This document shows, piece after piece, positions 26,486 to 35,488 of a DNA stretch of 64,000 bases. This DNA comes from an uncultured Clostridia bacterium (GTDB lineage Bacteria; Bacillota; Clostridia; TANB77; CAG-508). A program made the position numbers and the translations under genes. The stretch spans positions 85,609 to 149,608 of the forward strand of contig CAKPDR010000003.1 in the NCBI GenBank assembly GCA_934149075.1, given 5' to 3'. A model generated the notes under the pieces. That model saw only the letters and a list, made by a program, of their open reading frames with translations. It searched no databases and had not been told where the DNA came from. Each line of letters opens with the position of its first letter. Position 1 is the first letter of the stretch.

Positions 26486-26631
26486 AGACCGTTTTTCAAG
26501 GAAATTCATCAGAATTTGAAAACAGTCAACAAAATTTAAAAGTGCTATTTTCTAAGGATTTTAGAGAATAGCACAATTTTTTTGCGTTCTAAAAAATTCT
26601 CAAAAATTCCAATATTTTGTTCAGAAAAATG

Positions 26632-26680
26632 TTCCGCAATTTTTAAAATCTTAAAAAAAATTGTTCCGCAAATTTCCGCA
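26632..26680 (+). promoter_or_regulatory. TTCCGCA motif cluster, left end
   Basis: Three exact TTCCGCA copies (26632, 26664, 26674) lie in 49 bp of otherwise AT-rich DNA inside attL. Related copies lie inside attR. They are candidate integrase arm-type or excisionase sites. The 267-bp gap from tRNA to rep holds these and nothing coding. Confidence 0.45.
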
Positions 26681-26748
26681 AAGCAAAAATCATTGATATT
26701 TAGCCACTTTCAGTGTTGTTCAAAAAAACTGAAAGGAGAACTATTGTT

Positions 26749-27228
26749 ATGGATTTTATACCTTATAAAGTAAATGAATATCTTGAAAATACTTTTTATC
26801 AAGTTCCAAAAGAATTATTTACAAACCCTTATTATAAAAAACTAAATTCAGATAGCATATTTTTATATGCTCTTTTACTTGATAGACTATCTGTTTCAAG
26901 AAAAAATGAATGAATTGATGAAGATGGTAATGTATTTTTATTATTTGCAAGAAAAGGTGTTGAAAAGAAATTGAAATTATCAGATAAGACAGTTACTAAA
27001 ACTTTTAAACTACTAGCTGAACATAAGCTAATATATGAGAAAAGATTAGGCTTTAGAAAAAAGAATATTATTTATGTTGGAAAAATAAATCATGTACCAA
27101 CATCAGAAATTATGAATCGTAAAAATTACGACTCAAGAAACGGAGAAAATACGATTCAGGAGTCAGAGAATTTACGATGTAGTAATAATAAATATAATAA
27201 GAATAATTATAGTAATACACCCCAGTGA
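26749..27228 (+). pseudogene. Replication initiator (RepA N-terminal type), interrupted
   Basis: The frame opens at ATG 26749 after AAAGGAG. 'YKVNEYLENTFYQVPKELF' and 'LFARKGVEKKLKLSDKTVTK' are the winged-helix N-terminal domain of plasmid/ICE RepA-like initiators. An in-frame TGA at 26911-26913 falls where homologues have Trp (before 'IDEDGNV'), a simple TGG-to-TGA change. The frame closes at a second TGA at 27226-27228, after an Asn-rich linker, and the C-terminal half is missing. The same frame then continues into relaxase sequence, so a deletion probably fused the two genes. TGA is a stop in neighbouring genes, so recoding is unlikely. Confidence 0.75.
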
Positions 27229-28300
27229 AAAAATTTAGATGCAGTAATAAATTATGCAATGAATAGAGAAAAAACTGAAAATGGTATTTTAGTATCTGCA
27301 ATAAATTGTTTACCACAAACAGCCTATTCTCAAATGATGCTAACTAAAAAAACATTTCATAAAGAAGATGGCAGATTAGGTTATTACATAATACAATCTT
27401 TTAATGGTAATGAAATCTCTCCAGATAAGTGCAACAAAATCGGAATAGAACTTGCTAAACAACTATGGAGAGTAAGTATCAAGTTATAGTTTGTACTCAT
27501 ACTAATAAGAAAAATATTCATAATCATATAGTTCTCAATTCTGTTTCATTTATTGATGGTAGCAAATACCACAACTCAAATGTTGAAATTGCATTACTTC
27601 GACAAACAAATGATGATATTTGCAGAAAACATGGATTATCTATAATTAAAAGTACAGAAGCTACAAAATACCAAGAGTTTATAGATATATTAGCTTTTAA
27701 AGGCTATTATATTAAAAAGTCTAATAATGTTATATCTGTTTCTACTCCGTACTATAACAGAAATATAAGACTTGCCAGAGCCTTTGGAGAAGATTACACA
27801 TTTGATAATATAAAAACTAGAATATATCAACCTACTTTATATGATAGATATTTAAAAAGAACTAACAATGAAAAAGTATATAAAGTAAGAATTTATGATG
27901 GTATTAAAATTGATCAAGAAAATTTAAAGACATCATCATTTTATAGATTATATGTTCATTATTTATATTTGCTTGGGAAATTACCACCTAGAATCCATTA
28001 TGAAGAAATAGATAAATTTAATAAATTAGCAGATGAAATGAATTTAATATGCACTTATAATCTAATAAGAAAGCTACTAATGAGTCTGATAAAACTATTA
28101 TTAGGGCTAAAATAGAAACTATTACTGAAGATATTAATAAAATAAATTCTAAAATTCAAACTTGCAAACGAATTATTACTAATGCTGAAAAAGGCGAAAA
28201 AGAAACTATTTTAATAAATAATGGAGCATTAGAAAATCAACAAAATAATGAGCAGGAAAATTCAATTAATAAAAATAAAGATAAAAAAAGAATTAGATAG
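27229..28300 (+). pseudogene. Relaxase/mobilization protein, frameshifted and 5'-truncated
   Basis: Conserved relaxase blocks appear in order but in three frame segments. 'INYAMNREKTENG' and 'TKKTFHKEDGRLGYYIIQSF' (27236-27474) come first. Next is 'YQVIVCTHTNKKNIHNHIV', with the His triad (HNH region), from about 27474, shifted in frame. The coiled tail 'KIETITEDINKINSKI' after about 28065 is shifted again. The start with the catalytic Tyr region is lost at the junction with rep. In life it would have nicked oriT for mobilization. The remnant is not expected to work. Confidence 0.8.
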
Positions 28301-28350
28301 AGCTCTTTAGTAGTTCTATCTAAAATCTAAGTTATCTCATTACTAAATAA

Positions 28351-29049
28351 TTAAATATATTTCCATATTTTTTTATATTGTTCAAGTTGTTCATTTTTTT
28401 TAACCTGTGCTACAGGATGATATAAAGGAATTATAATAAAATCTTTTAATTTTATTTCTGGATAATTAATAATTGTATCTTTTAAAGTCTTACAAATAGT
28501 AAAATTATAGGTCTTTGATAATGAATAGATTGGATAATATCCTAATGTTAATATGACTTTGGGTTTAACTATTTCAATTTGTTTCATTAAATATTCGCTA
28601 CAATTATTTGTAGATTTTTTTAAATCAATATTATTCCCTCTGTAATTATCTCCTTTTCTTGCACACATAATTGCATTAGTAATAAATATATCACCTAAAC
28701 TATATGTATTATTTGAAGATTCTTTAATATAATATTCTAGTTGTTTTTTGGTATTGCTTTTTTCTTGTTCAATTAAATATTTCCAATTACTTTTACTTGG
28801 ATTTTTTATATACTGTTCGTTGAACATTTTCATATCATTAAAAGGTCCCCAATCTTGACCTATAATCATAATTTTAGAATCTAATCTATTAAACCAATTT
28901 GTCCAAATGGATGGTATATTTCTGCAAAAATCATAATCATTATAAATATTTATCAAAGAAAAATCTTTACCACTTTTATTTTTAATATTAACACATCTTT
29001 CACAAATTCCTAATTCTTTTAATAATTCATTATATAACTGTTTTTTCAT
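28351..29049 (-). CDS. Uracil-DNA glycosylase superfamily protein
   Basis: I set the start at ATG 29049, six to seven bases after AGGAGC; an ATG at 29073 lacks a site. The 232-aa protein has the UDG-fold motif 1 as 'IMIIGQDWGPFND' (residues about 60-72), a central 'GDIFITNAIMCARKGDN' near 119-135, a buried 'VILTLGYYP' near 165-173, and a C-terminal 'YHPVAQ' matching the HP(S/V) motif 2. The N-terminus has three Cys that could bind metal, as in family 4 enzymes. Activity on uracil or another base is not established. It is the last gene of the AbiE-led cargo run, 10 bp after the ATPase gene. Confidence 0.75.
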   Translation of the reverse strand: MKKQLYNELLKELGICERCVNIKNKSGKDFSLINIYNDYDFCRNIPSIWTNWFNRLDSKIMIIGQDWGPFNDMKMFNEQYIKNPSKSNWKYLIEQEKSNTKKQLEYYIKESSNNTYSLGDIFITNAIMCARKGDNYRGNNIDLKKSTNNCSEYLMKQIEIVKPKVILTLGYYPIYSLSKTYNFTICKTLKDTIINYPEIKLKDFIIIPLYHPVAQVKKNEQLEQYKKIWKYI

Positions 29050-29059
29050 TAAATAGCTC

Positions 29060-29872
29060 CTATATTTTTTCATATATAAATTTATTTACAATATTTCTTA
29101 TGTTTTCCATTCTACTTTTTGTTTCTTTATCTTTATAATCAAATCTGTCTATTAATATATTTATATAGTCATTTTCTTTTACAATATTATATTTTACATC
29201 AAAATTTAAATCAAATGTAAATGCTAATATACAAACCCAAAAGTCCAATGGTGTTACTCTATCATAGATATTAACACATTCCTTATTTAACACGGTTTCA
29301 TATACTTTATCACTACTTGAAATATATGCTAATTTTCGTTCTGCAAAATCTTTTACGGTTCTATCCTTATACAAAATAATATTTTTAACTTTTTCATTAT
29401 ATCTTTTGCTTCCAAAAGAGTGCGGTACATTGACTCTCAATTCAGGAAAAGTTGCTGCAGGTTTATCTGGATTTTTGCTTATATAATACTGTTCTGAAAC
29501 TACTGGACTTAATAAATGAGATTTATTAACTCGATTTCTAATTTTTCCAACAAATTTAAATCCTATAGCATCAAAGTTTGACTTTGGGAATATTCCATTT
29601 ACATTAAATTCTTTATCTGAGTTTATTATTATTTCTGTGTTTTCTTTTATGTTATTTATTTCGGTTAATTTAAATGCATCTGCTTTATAATCAAGCATTG
29701 CTGAAGATATTGCATCTAATATCGTTGTTTTCCCACAACCATTTTCTCCAACTAATATATTTAATCCAGAACCTTCATTCTCATTATCTGGTATATTGAA
29801 ATTATTTATTTTAAAATTATCATTTGTTTTAAATAATCCATAATTATTAATTTCTAAATTTAAAATAAACAT
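29060..29872 (-). CDS. RecF/SMC-like AAA ATPase, short form
   Basis: The 270-aa protein starts with a RecF-type fold ('LNLEINNYGLFK') and Walker A 'VGENGCGKTTILDAI' near residues 42-56. After that I find no ABC signature, no Walker B (four hydrophobics then DE) and no D-loop, so it resembles the N-terminal half of an OLD/RecF-type ATPase. It may be a truncated gene, or work with a partner. It overlaps nothing and is followed 10 bp later by the UDG-fold gene, which suggests a functional pair. Confidence 0.6.
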   Translation of the reverse strand: MFILNLEINNYGLFKTNDNFKINNFNIPDNENEGSGLNILVGENGCGKTTILDAISSAMLDYKADAFKLTEINNIKENTEIIINSDKEFNVNGIFPKSNFDAIGFKFVGKIRNRVNKSHLLSPVVSEQYYISKNPDKPAATFPELRVNVPHSFGSKRYNEKVKNIILYKDRTVKDFAERKLAYISSSDKVYETVLNKECVNIYDRVTPLDFWVCILAFTFDLNFDVKYNIVKENDYINILIDRFDYKDKETKSRMENIRNIVNKFIYEKI

Positions 29873-29914
29873 TATATTTCCTTTCTTTAATACTATTGTA
29901 ATTAGCTTTATACT

Positions 29915-30508
29915 TTATACTTTATTTTTTAGTTCTTCATAAATCTCATCCCAATTATTTACTCTTACTATTTCTTTATCTTCAATGTCACTATTCATTT
30001 TAGTTGTCATCAAAATTGATTTAATACTATTATCAGCTAATTGTCTACAAGTCTCATAACTATCTTCAATTAACACATCGATTCCATGTTCCTTGCAAAA
30101 TGTTAATTTATCACTAACATGTAAATTCAAACTATCATAAGGAATATTAAAATTATCTAAACTTCTTTTAGTAATTGCTTCTGTATCACAATTTTTAATA
30201 TTCATTAATCTTGCTGTAATAAAATGTATTGTATTTCCTTCTTCTTTTAATTTTTGAATTGTCTTATCTGCATTAGGAAGCATTGTACATTCTTCCAATA
30301 CATTTTTATAATATTTATCGAAAAAAACAAATTTTGTCTTTTCATCCCAACCATACAAAGCTTTTAAATAATATCTATTTTTAATCAAACCAAAACTATC
30401 TCTATTAGTTGGTACTCCAGATATTTCTTCTTCAAATATATCTGCATATTTTAGCATTGACTTAACTGTTAAAAATGTTGTATCATCAATATCAATTCCT
30501 ATTTTCAT
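29915..30508 (-). CDS. HAD-family nucleotidase-like phosphatase
   Basis: The 197-aa protein starts with the HAD nucleophile motif 'IGIDIDDTTFLTV' (Asp6/Asp8 region) and continues with 'IHFITARLMN' (motif II Thr) and 'IDVLIEDSYETC' (motif IV acidic pair). Size and motif spacing fit the 5'(3')-deoxyribonucleotidase (NT5C) and YqfW-like group, which remove phosphate from nucleoside monophosphates. It begins 4 bp after the NTPase gene, so the two are translated together. Confidence 0.75.
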   Translation of the reverse strand: MKIGIDIDDTTFLTVKSMLKYADIFEEEISGVPTNRDSFGLIKNRYYLKALYGWDEKTKFVFFDKYYKNVLEECTMLPNADKTIQKLKEEGNTIHFITARLMNIKNCDTEAITKRSLDNFNIPYDSLNLHVSDKLTFCKEHGIDVLIEDSYETCRQLADNSIKSILMTTKMNSDIEDKEIVRVNNWDEIYEELKNKV

Positions 30509-30511
30509 TAC

Positions 30512-31045
30512 TTACCTCCATTTCTCTCCATTAATATATTTTGTTAAAGCCATTATAAAAGAATATTCTGTTAAATCTATTCTTGAAATTTCATTATGTG
30601 TTAATAATTGAATGCCTCCACTATGATTATGTCTTTCTTTATCTTCCCCTAAAACAGTATCCATTGCTTCACTTAAATTTGTATCTAAAACTTTCTGAAC
30701 TAAATTATCTGGAACTGGAAATGAAGGGCTTGTTCCATAGCTTTCAAAATCTTTATTATCTTCAATTACTGCAATATTAGTAATCATCCATCTACCTAAT
30801 AAATCATTTATTCCACTTTCAATTCCCAAAAACAAATCTGCTTCTATATTATTTTCTTTTGCATATTTTTTTAGATTTCTAACTCTATTTTTAGCTCCAT
30901 TATAAATTTCTTTATTTACGGGTTGATCTGGAACATCAGATTCAACAGGTATCCCGATAATTTCAACATCTTTAAAATAATGTTCTAAAGCTTTTTTTGC
31001 TCCTTCAATTTTACCTTGATTTTTTGTAGCAATTAATACTTTCAT
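30512..31045 (-). CDS. Inosine/xanthosine triphosphatase-like protein (DUF84, YjjX type)
   Basis: I start the gene at ATG 31045, six bases after AGGAGG. The 177-aa protein shows 'VLIATKNQGKIEGAKKA' at the N-terminus, 'SDVPDQPVNKEIYNGAKNR' near residues 37-55 and 'DLFLGIESGIN' near 71-81, the phosphate and metal contacts of the YjjX branch of Maf/HAM1 proteins. The family hydrolyses non-canonical purine NTPs such as ITP and XTP. It lies 24 bp from the AbiEii gene and 3 bp from the HAD gene. Confidence 0.8.
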   Translation of the reverse strand: MKVLIATKNQGKIEGAKKALEHYFKDVEIIGIPVESDVPDQPVNKEIYNGAKNRVRNLKKYAKENNIEADLFLGIESGINDLLGRWMITNIAVIEDNKDFESYGTSPSFPVPDNLVQKVLDTNLSEAMDTVLGEDKERHNHSGGIQLLTHNEISRIDLTEYSFIMALTKYINGEKWR

Positions 31046-31069
31046 TCTTTTCCTCCTCATATTAAATTT

Positions 31070-31891
31070 TTATTGTGTTATCATCGTTAAATCGCCAAAA
31101 TAATCTAACACATTATCAATAACATCTTTTATAGGTATTTCTAGCCAATTGTTATTTGCTGTATTAATTCTTGATTGAAATCTGTTATTATTTAAAATAT
31201 TTGTTAATCTAATATGTATATCTTTTAATTCATTTTCACGCATTGATTCATCTTGAAAAATTAAAATATCTATGAATTTTATTAGCTTGTCCTTATCTAA
31301 ATTCTCATTATTAATTAAATAATAAAAATCAAAAATATCTTTAAATCTTGTAGAAGTAATACCAAATTTTAATAATGATTTTAATTTTTCTACAATTATT
31401 TGTTCTTTAGAATTAATTAGTAAGCTAACACTTTCATTTATTATATTAAAATCAAAATAGTACTCATCTTGTCCTATATCAAAGTATTTATGAACTCCAA
31501 TATCTAGTTTAGAACTTATTGAATATTTATTTTTATCAGTTAGCTCAATATAAACTCTTTTCCCATCATAGTCTTGATGATGTAATGGTTCGATTTTTCC
31601 AGTAACTTTAATTTTTACACCATCATCTGTATTATTTAGTTCTTTTATAAAATTAAGAATTGATTTATCTTCTAAAGAATATTTTATAAAATCAATATCC
31701 ATATCTCTAGTTGCACGACGCATATCTTTAGAAATATTATGCATAACAACTCCACCTTTTACAGTTATATTTTTACTGTATTTGCTATTTCCAATTTTAA
31801 GTAAAACAATATCTTGTGCAACTTTTGGAATTGCATCATCTTCAGAATAACCTGCTGTTACATATTTATTTACTAATTCGTATATATTCAT
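31070..31891 (-). CDS. abiEii: AbiEii-type nucleotidyltransferase toxin
   Basis: The 273-aa protein is the toxin of a type IV AbiE toxin-antitoxin pair, a phage defence system. The polymerase-beta-like NTase motif reads 'ITVKGGVVM...RRATRDMDIDF' (residues about 42-68), with the GG loop and D-x-D metal pair. A second conserved block, 'QIIVEKLKSLLKFG', lies near 159-172. Its ATG overlaps the antitoxin stop, the usual arrangement. It is intact despite decay of the element's mobility genes, which suggests selection for defence or maintenance. Confidence 0.85.
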   Translation of the reverse strand: MNIYELVNKYVTAGYSEDDAIPKVAQDIVLLKIGNSKYSKNITVKGGVVMHNISKDMRRATRDMDIDFIKYSLEDKSILNFIKELNNTDDGVKIKVTGKIEPLHHQDYDGKRVYIELTDKNKYSISSKLDIGVHKYFDIGQDEYYFDFNIINESVSLLINSKEQIIVEKLKSLLKFGITSTRFKDIFDFYYLINNENLDKDKLIKFIDILIFQDESMRENELKDIHIRLTNILNNNRFQSRINTANNNWLEIPIKDVIDNVLDYFGDLTMITQ

Positions 31892-32433
31892 TAAAACACC
31901 TCGTCTTGTATTATTTCAAAAATTTTATCTCCATTTACAAAGTATTGTAAATATTCTTCTATCTTTTGTGTATCTAATGAATTTGCTAGTTTTCTGTAAT
32001 TAGATATAATTTCTTTATATAAATCATATCCAATTTGATTTTTGTTTCTAGCTAAATCAATTAGCATTCTTTCTTTATCATAAATATTTATTTTAATTCC
32101 TTCATAATCAATTTCAGTTTTTCCTAAATTATATAATTCCTCTTTCATACGGATTTGTTTTATTTTATTAGAAGATATCATTCTGTTATTTCTATCTGTT
32201 GCTAAATATATTTTATCTGGAATTACATCTGTTAGATTGTGATAATAATAAGCAGAATAAGAAGTAAATACTCCATATGGATATTTCTTCATAATAATAT
32301 CTAAATAATGTACACTTGGAACATCAGAATATATTCCTTTTTCAATTTTATATATTTCTTTATTTTCTAAGGCTTTTCTAATTTGATAAGTACTTTTATA
32401 CTTACTTTTTATTTCACTATGGTTATATAACAT
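31891..32433 (-). CDS. abiEi: AbiEi-type antitoxin/transcriptional repressor
   Basis: The 180-aa protein has an N-terminal winged-helix segment ('YQIRKALENKEIYKIEKGIY', residues 17-36) typical of AbiEi, then the C-terminal AbiEi domain ('YPYGVFTSYSAYYYHNLTD', 'IYLATDRNNR'). The family neutralises AbiEii and represses its own promoter by binding inverted repeats. Both parts are visible here: the toxin gene overlaps by one base, and an inverted repeat surrounds the -35 box upstream. GGAGGT precedes the ATG. Confidence 0.85.
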   Translation of the reverse strand: MLYNHSEIKSKYKSTYQIRKALENKEIYKIEKGIYSDVPSVHYLDIIMKKYPYGVFTSYSAYYYHNLTDVIPDKIYLATDRNNRMISSNKIKQIRMKEELYNLGKTEIDYEGIKINIYDKERMLIDLARNKNQIGYDLYKEIISNYRKLANSLDTQKIEEYLQYFVNGDKIFEIIQDEVF

Positions 32434-32453
32434 ACTTTTTTACCTCCAAAAAC

Positions 32454-32506
32454 ATTTTAACCTAATTCGCTCCACAAGTCAATAGTTAGGGAGTTAATTA
32501 GGTTAA
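32454..32506 (-). promoter_or_regulatory. abiE promoter with flanking operator arms
   Basis: On the minus strand TTGACT (32482-32477), a 17-nt spacer and TAAAAT (32459-32454) form the promoter. Inverted arms TTAACCTAATT(CG)CTCC (32457-32473) and its complement (32489-32506) flank the -35 box, so a bound repressor would block polymerase. The 5' part of the gap (32507-32578) is AT-rich and featureless. Confidence 0.65.
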
Positions 32507-32578
32507 TTTTTTTGTTTTTATTATGACACTGAATAAATTGCATAAATTCAGTGCCATAGTTAAATTTTTATTATATTT

Positions 32579-33493
32579 TTAATCTATATTTGGTATTTTT
32601 ACAGTAATTCCTCTATCAGTATGTATTACATTACGAGATATAATTTTTCCTCTACTCTTATATACATTAGCTTTATTTTTACATTGTGGTGTGTCATATT
32701 CAGCTTTTGGATTGTTTGCAATAAATGCTTTTTCGCAGAAATTACATATTTTTAATAATCTAACATCTTGAGCCATTTGCATAGAATAAGATATATCGAT
32801 AGCTTGTTTTAAATAATTAATTGTAAATCCAAAGCTATTGTTATAATATAAATCTTCTATCTTATGTTCTAAATGATTTATACTTAAAAATGGTAATTTC
32901 ATTGTTAAAGGTTTATTATCTAATGTTGAATAAAAATGCTTATACAATGACCTTGCATAATTTAAAACCAATTCAAGTGGTTCTGCATAATGTTCTGAAT
33001 ATATTAAATATTCATTTATAAAAGATGTTAAATAATCTTCTTTTCTATTATTACTAGCTATATCTTTATATTTTTTTATTAAACTATTTATTTCTCTCTT
33101 ATTTAATTTTGGTAAAAAGAACTTTAAATATTCTTCTGTACTTATAAAATCTACATTTTCCTTTCTATTTATATAAAAAGGATCTCTTACAGCTACTTTT
33201 TCATCTAATACAAAATACTTATTTATAGCTAAGTCAATCATAAATCCAAAAGAACCATATTTAGTATAGTAATTTAATAATTCAAAATCTTCTATTGGTT
33301 CTTTAAAAAATTGTTTTTTTCCTATATTTAATGTTTCAATTAATAAATCATCAATGTGTTCTGTTATGCTAATAGCTTTTTTAGTTGCTTTTTCTTCTGG
33401 CATAACATATCTTTTACCATCGATTTCTTCAATTTTATATTTGCTATAAACATAGCAAAATGGTGATGATTCTAGTCTTAAATTTGTTCTCAT
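32579..33493 (-). CDS. Element-borne protein with C-terminal zinc-finger motif
   Basis: The 304-aa protein starts at ATG 33493, after GGGAGTG. The body is helical and charged with no known domain. The C-terminal part has 'CNFCEKAFIANNPKAEYD' followed by 'PQCKNKANVYKSRGK', a four-ligand pattern (C-x2-C...C) with a basic tail, similar to CGNR-type zinc fingers that bind DNA. Proteins of this build are common in Firmicutes integrative elements, often near defence cargo. It is upstream of the AbiE promoter and transcribed the same way. Confidence 0.55.
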   Translation of the reverse strand: MRTNLRLESSPFCYVYSKYKIEEIDGKRYVMPEEKATKKAISITEHIDDLLIETLNIGKKQFFKEPIEDFELLNYYTKYGSFGFMIDLAINKYFVLDEKVAVRDPFYINRKENVDFISTEEYLKFFLPKLNKREINSLIKKYKDIASNNRKEDYLTSFINEYLIYSEHYAEPLELVLNYARSLYKHFYSTLDNKPLTMKLPFLSINHLEHKIEDLYYNNSFGFTINYLKQAIDISYSMQMAQDVRLLKICNFCEKAFIANNPKAEYDTPQCKNKANVYKSRGKIISRNVIHTDRGITVKIPNID

Positions 33494-33599
33494 TTTATTC
33501 ACTCCCAAATTTTTTCAAAAATTTTATTGTAAGCTATTGACAAATATAATAGATTACTGAAAACTGTCAAGAGAATTAAATAGAATTCTTTTGAAGCAC

Positions 33600-33818
33600 A
33601 TTGAAAATTGAATACCCAATAGCTAGATACGAAATAATGATACACTTGCATAGCCACAGCTCGAGCGTGATAAAACCGTCGCAAGCAATGGGTGCAACTC
33701 GGACGGAGTAGGAGTGGTGAAATTCCAGTGGAGTATGAAAATGCCGTTTAGCATTGCCCAGAATAGAGGGACAGGAAGAATATCATTCAAAATTTTCACG
33801 AAAGGAGGAGTAAGTTAT
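33600..33818 (+). other. GC-rich leader block upstream of the excisionase gene
   Basis: The 325-bp gap between the zinc-finger protein and xis contains about 130 bp (33650-33780) with visibly more G+C than the rest of the element and few A/T runs. The reading frame of the excisionase stays open backwards through it to a GTG/ATG near 33714, but the good GAAAGGAGG site sits right before 33819. It may be a remnant of another gene or a conserved leader. I cannot tell which. Confidence 0.35.
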
Positions 33819-34013
33819 ATGGGAGATACAGTTAAAGAACTTCCTAGATTTTTCTCAACAGAAGATGTTAGAAAAATTTTAAAAATAGGAAATAAAGCTT
33901 GTTTAGAATTATTTCATAGAGAAGATTTTCCCTGCGAGAGAATTGGAAAAGGTTATAGAATTGCAGAAGAAAGTTTCAATGAATATTTTAAAACAAGACG
34001 AGTTTACAAATAA
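33819..34013 (+). CDS. xis: Excisionase-like helix-turn-helix protein
   Basis: The 64-aa basic protein follows GAAAGGAGG by eight bases. 'LPRFFSTEDVRKILKIGNKACLELFHR' and the wing 'GKGYRIAEESFNEYFKTR' are the MerR-like winged helix of Tn916-type excisionases and helix_turn_helix_17 proteins. It lies immediately upstream of the integrase, as in most such elements. It would bend the att DNA and direct excision. The ORF is intact although its integrase is broken. Confidence 0.75.
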   Translation: MGDTVKELPRFFSTEDVRKILKIGNKACLELFHREDFPCERIGKGYRIAEESFNEYFKTRRVYK

Positions 34014-34054
34014 AAAAGAAGATTTAAATATGCGACATTTAAACCTTCAAATAC

Positions 34055-35334
34055 AAATATTATGTATTTAAAAAACTGAAAGAAAAACAATATGAATTAT
34101 GCAAAGGATGCGATAAGTTTTATGTATCAAAAACTTGTAAAGCTGTATTAACAGCAGGACGAGATCAAACAACAGGTCAAACTCAAAGAAAGTCATTTGT
34201 TGCTGATACCGAACAAGAAGCATTAGATAAAGCTTTAGATTATAGAATAAATCTAAACAAAAACGGTGGTCCAAGAATTATAACAAAAACAAATAAAACT
34301 TTAATAGATTTAGTAAGACCAATGATAGAAGAACAATTTAAACTAAATCGAATTAAAGAATCGACCTATAAAAGAAAATTAGACACATTAAAACAAATTG
34401 GAAATGCATCATTTGCAAGAAAGCCAATTACAAAAGTAACAAGAGATGAAGTAGTTAATTATCTTGCTAAACTAAAAACTTATTCAAAAACAACAATAAA
34501 GCAAAATTATGAACTACTATGTATGGAATTTGGAGAAGCTTATCATCAGCAAATAATAAATGATAACTTTTTAGATGGTTATAAAAGAATTGAAAAGCCT
34601 AAAAGCGAATACAACGGACATCATAGAATAGCACTTACAATAGATGAACAAAGAAAGCTAATTTAATTTTTAAATGATGTAGATTATTCAAATTTCAAAC
34701 ACAAATATCTATTTTTGTTATTGCTTAGTACAGGAATGAGAATAGGCGAAGCATTAGTATTAGATTATACTAAAGACATTGATTTAGAAAAAGGAATTGT
34801 AATAATTAGAAGAACACAAACTAAAGATACAAAAGGAAAATCTAGAATAGGAGAAACAACAAAAACTTTTTCTGGTCAAAGAACTATTAATTTAATGATA
34901 TTAGTAGAAAAGCAATTGAAGATGCCATGAACCATATCATTCCAAATAAGTTCCATTTACTATTCTATAATCCAACAAATAAACAATATGGATTATATGA
35001 AGAAGCTAGTATTAATTCTGCATTAAAACGAGCAGGTTTAAAATTAGGAATTGGACTTTATGAAGAAGTCAATTCAAAAGGCAAAAAAGTGACAAGAACA
35101 GATATACACACTCATATGCTTCGAGGAACTTTTGCAACAAGATGTGCAGAAGCCAAAATTGCTCCAGTAGTATTAAAAGAAGTATTAGGTCATTCTGATA
35201 TATCTATTACAATGAAATACTACATTGATATAGATACTGATTTTATTAAGGCTGAGAATAAAAGTGTAGTTAATTATTTGATAAATAAAAATATTTTTGG
35301 AGTAATACAAGATAAAGACAATCTGGCTAGTTAA
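34055..35334 (+). pseudogene. int: Tyrosine-type site-specific integrase, broken
   Basis: Core-binding sequence ('TYKRKLDTLKQIG', 'VTRDEVVNYLAKL') is followed by the catalytic domain: 'LSTGMRIGEALVL' (first Arg), 'HMLRGTFATRC' (His-x2-Arg) and 'LGHSDISITMKYY' (His and the nucleophile Tyr). An in-frame TAA at 34664-34666 splits the middle. A one-base deletion near 34892 shifts the frame before 'SRKAIEDAMNHI'. The 5' end near 34070 also seems shifted, so no proper start is seen. All active-site residues survive, but no complete protein can be made. Confidence 0.85.
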
Positions 35335-35369
35335 AATTATACAAAACTAATTAAAAAACATTGGAACTA

Positions 35370-35422
35370 TGCGGAATTTTAAAGCATATACAACTTTAAA
35401 TATTCCGCAAAAGTGTTCCGTA
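35370..35422. promoter_or_regulatory. TTCCGCA motif cluster, right end
   Basis: TGCGGAA at 35370-35376 (inverted), TTCCGCA at 35403-35409 and TTCCGTA at 35416-35422 lie between the integrase and attR, mirroring the cluster inside attL. Confidence 0.45.
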
Positions 35423-35488
35423 AAATATTATACAAACGCTGAAACGCTTAAAATATCAAAGAAAATAGTACAAAGTGTCGAGTACTCA

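Noticed and set aside
26911..27228. Two in-frame TGA codons at positions where Trp is expected, suggesting TGA recoding
   Set aside because: TGA ends other genes here, for example at 25491-25493, and the neighbouring relaxase and integrase have frameshifts and a TAA. Pseudogene decay explains it more simply.
33499..33684. 61-aa minus-strand ORF upstream of the zinc-finger protein
   Set aside because: No ribosome site, no family features, and it covers the promoter region of the downstream gene.
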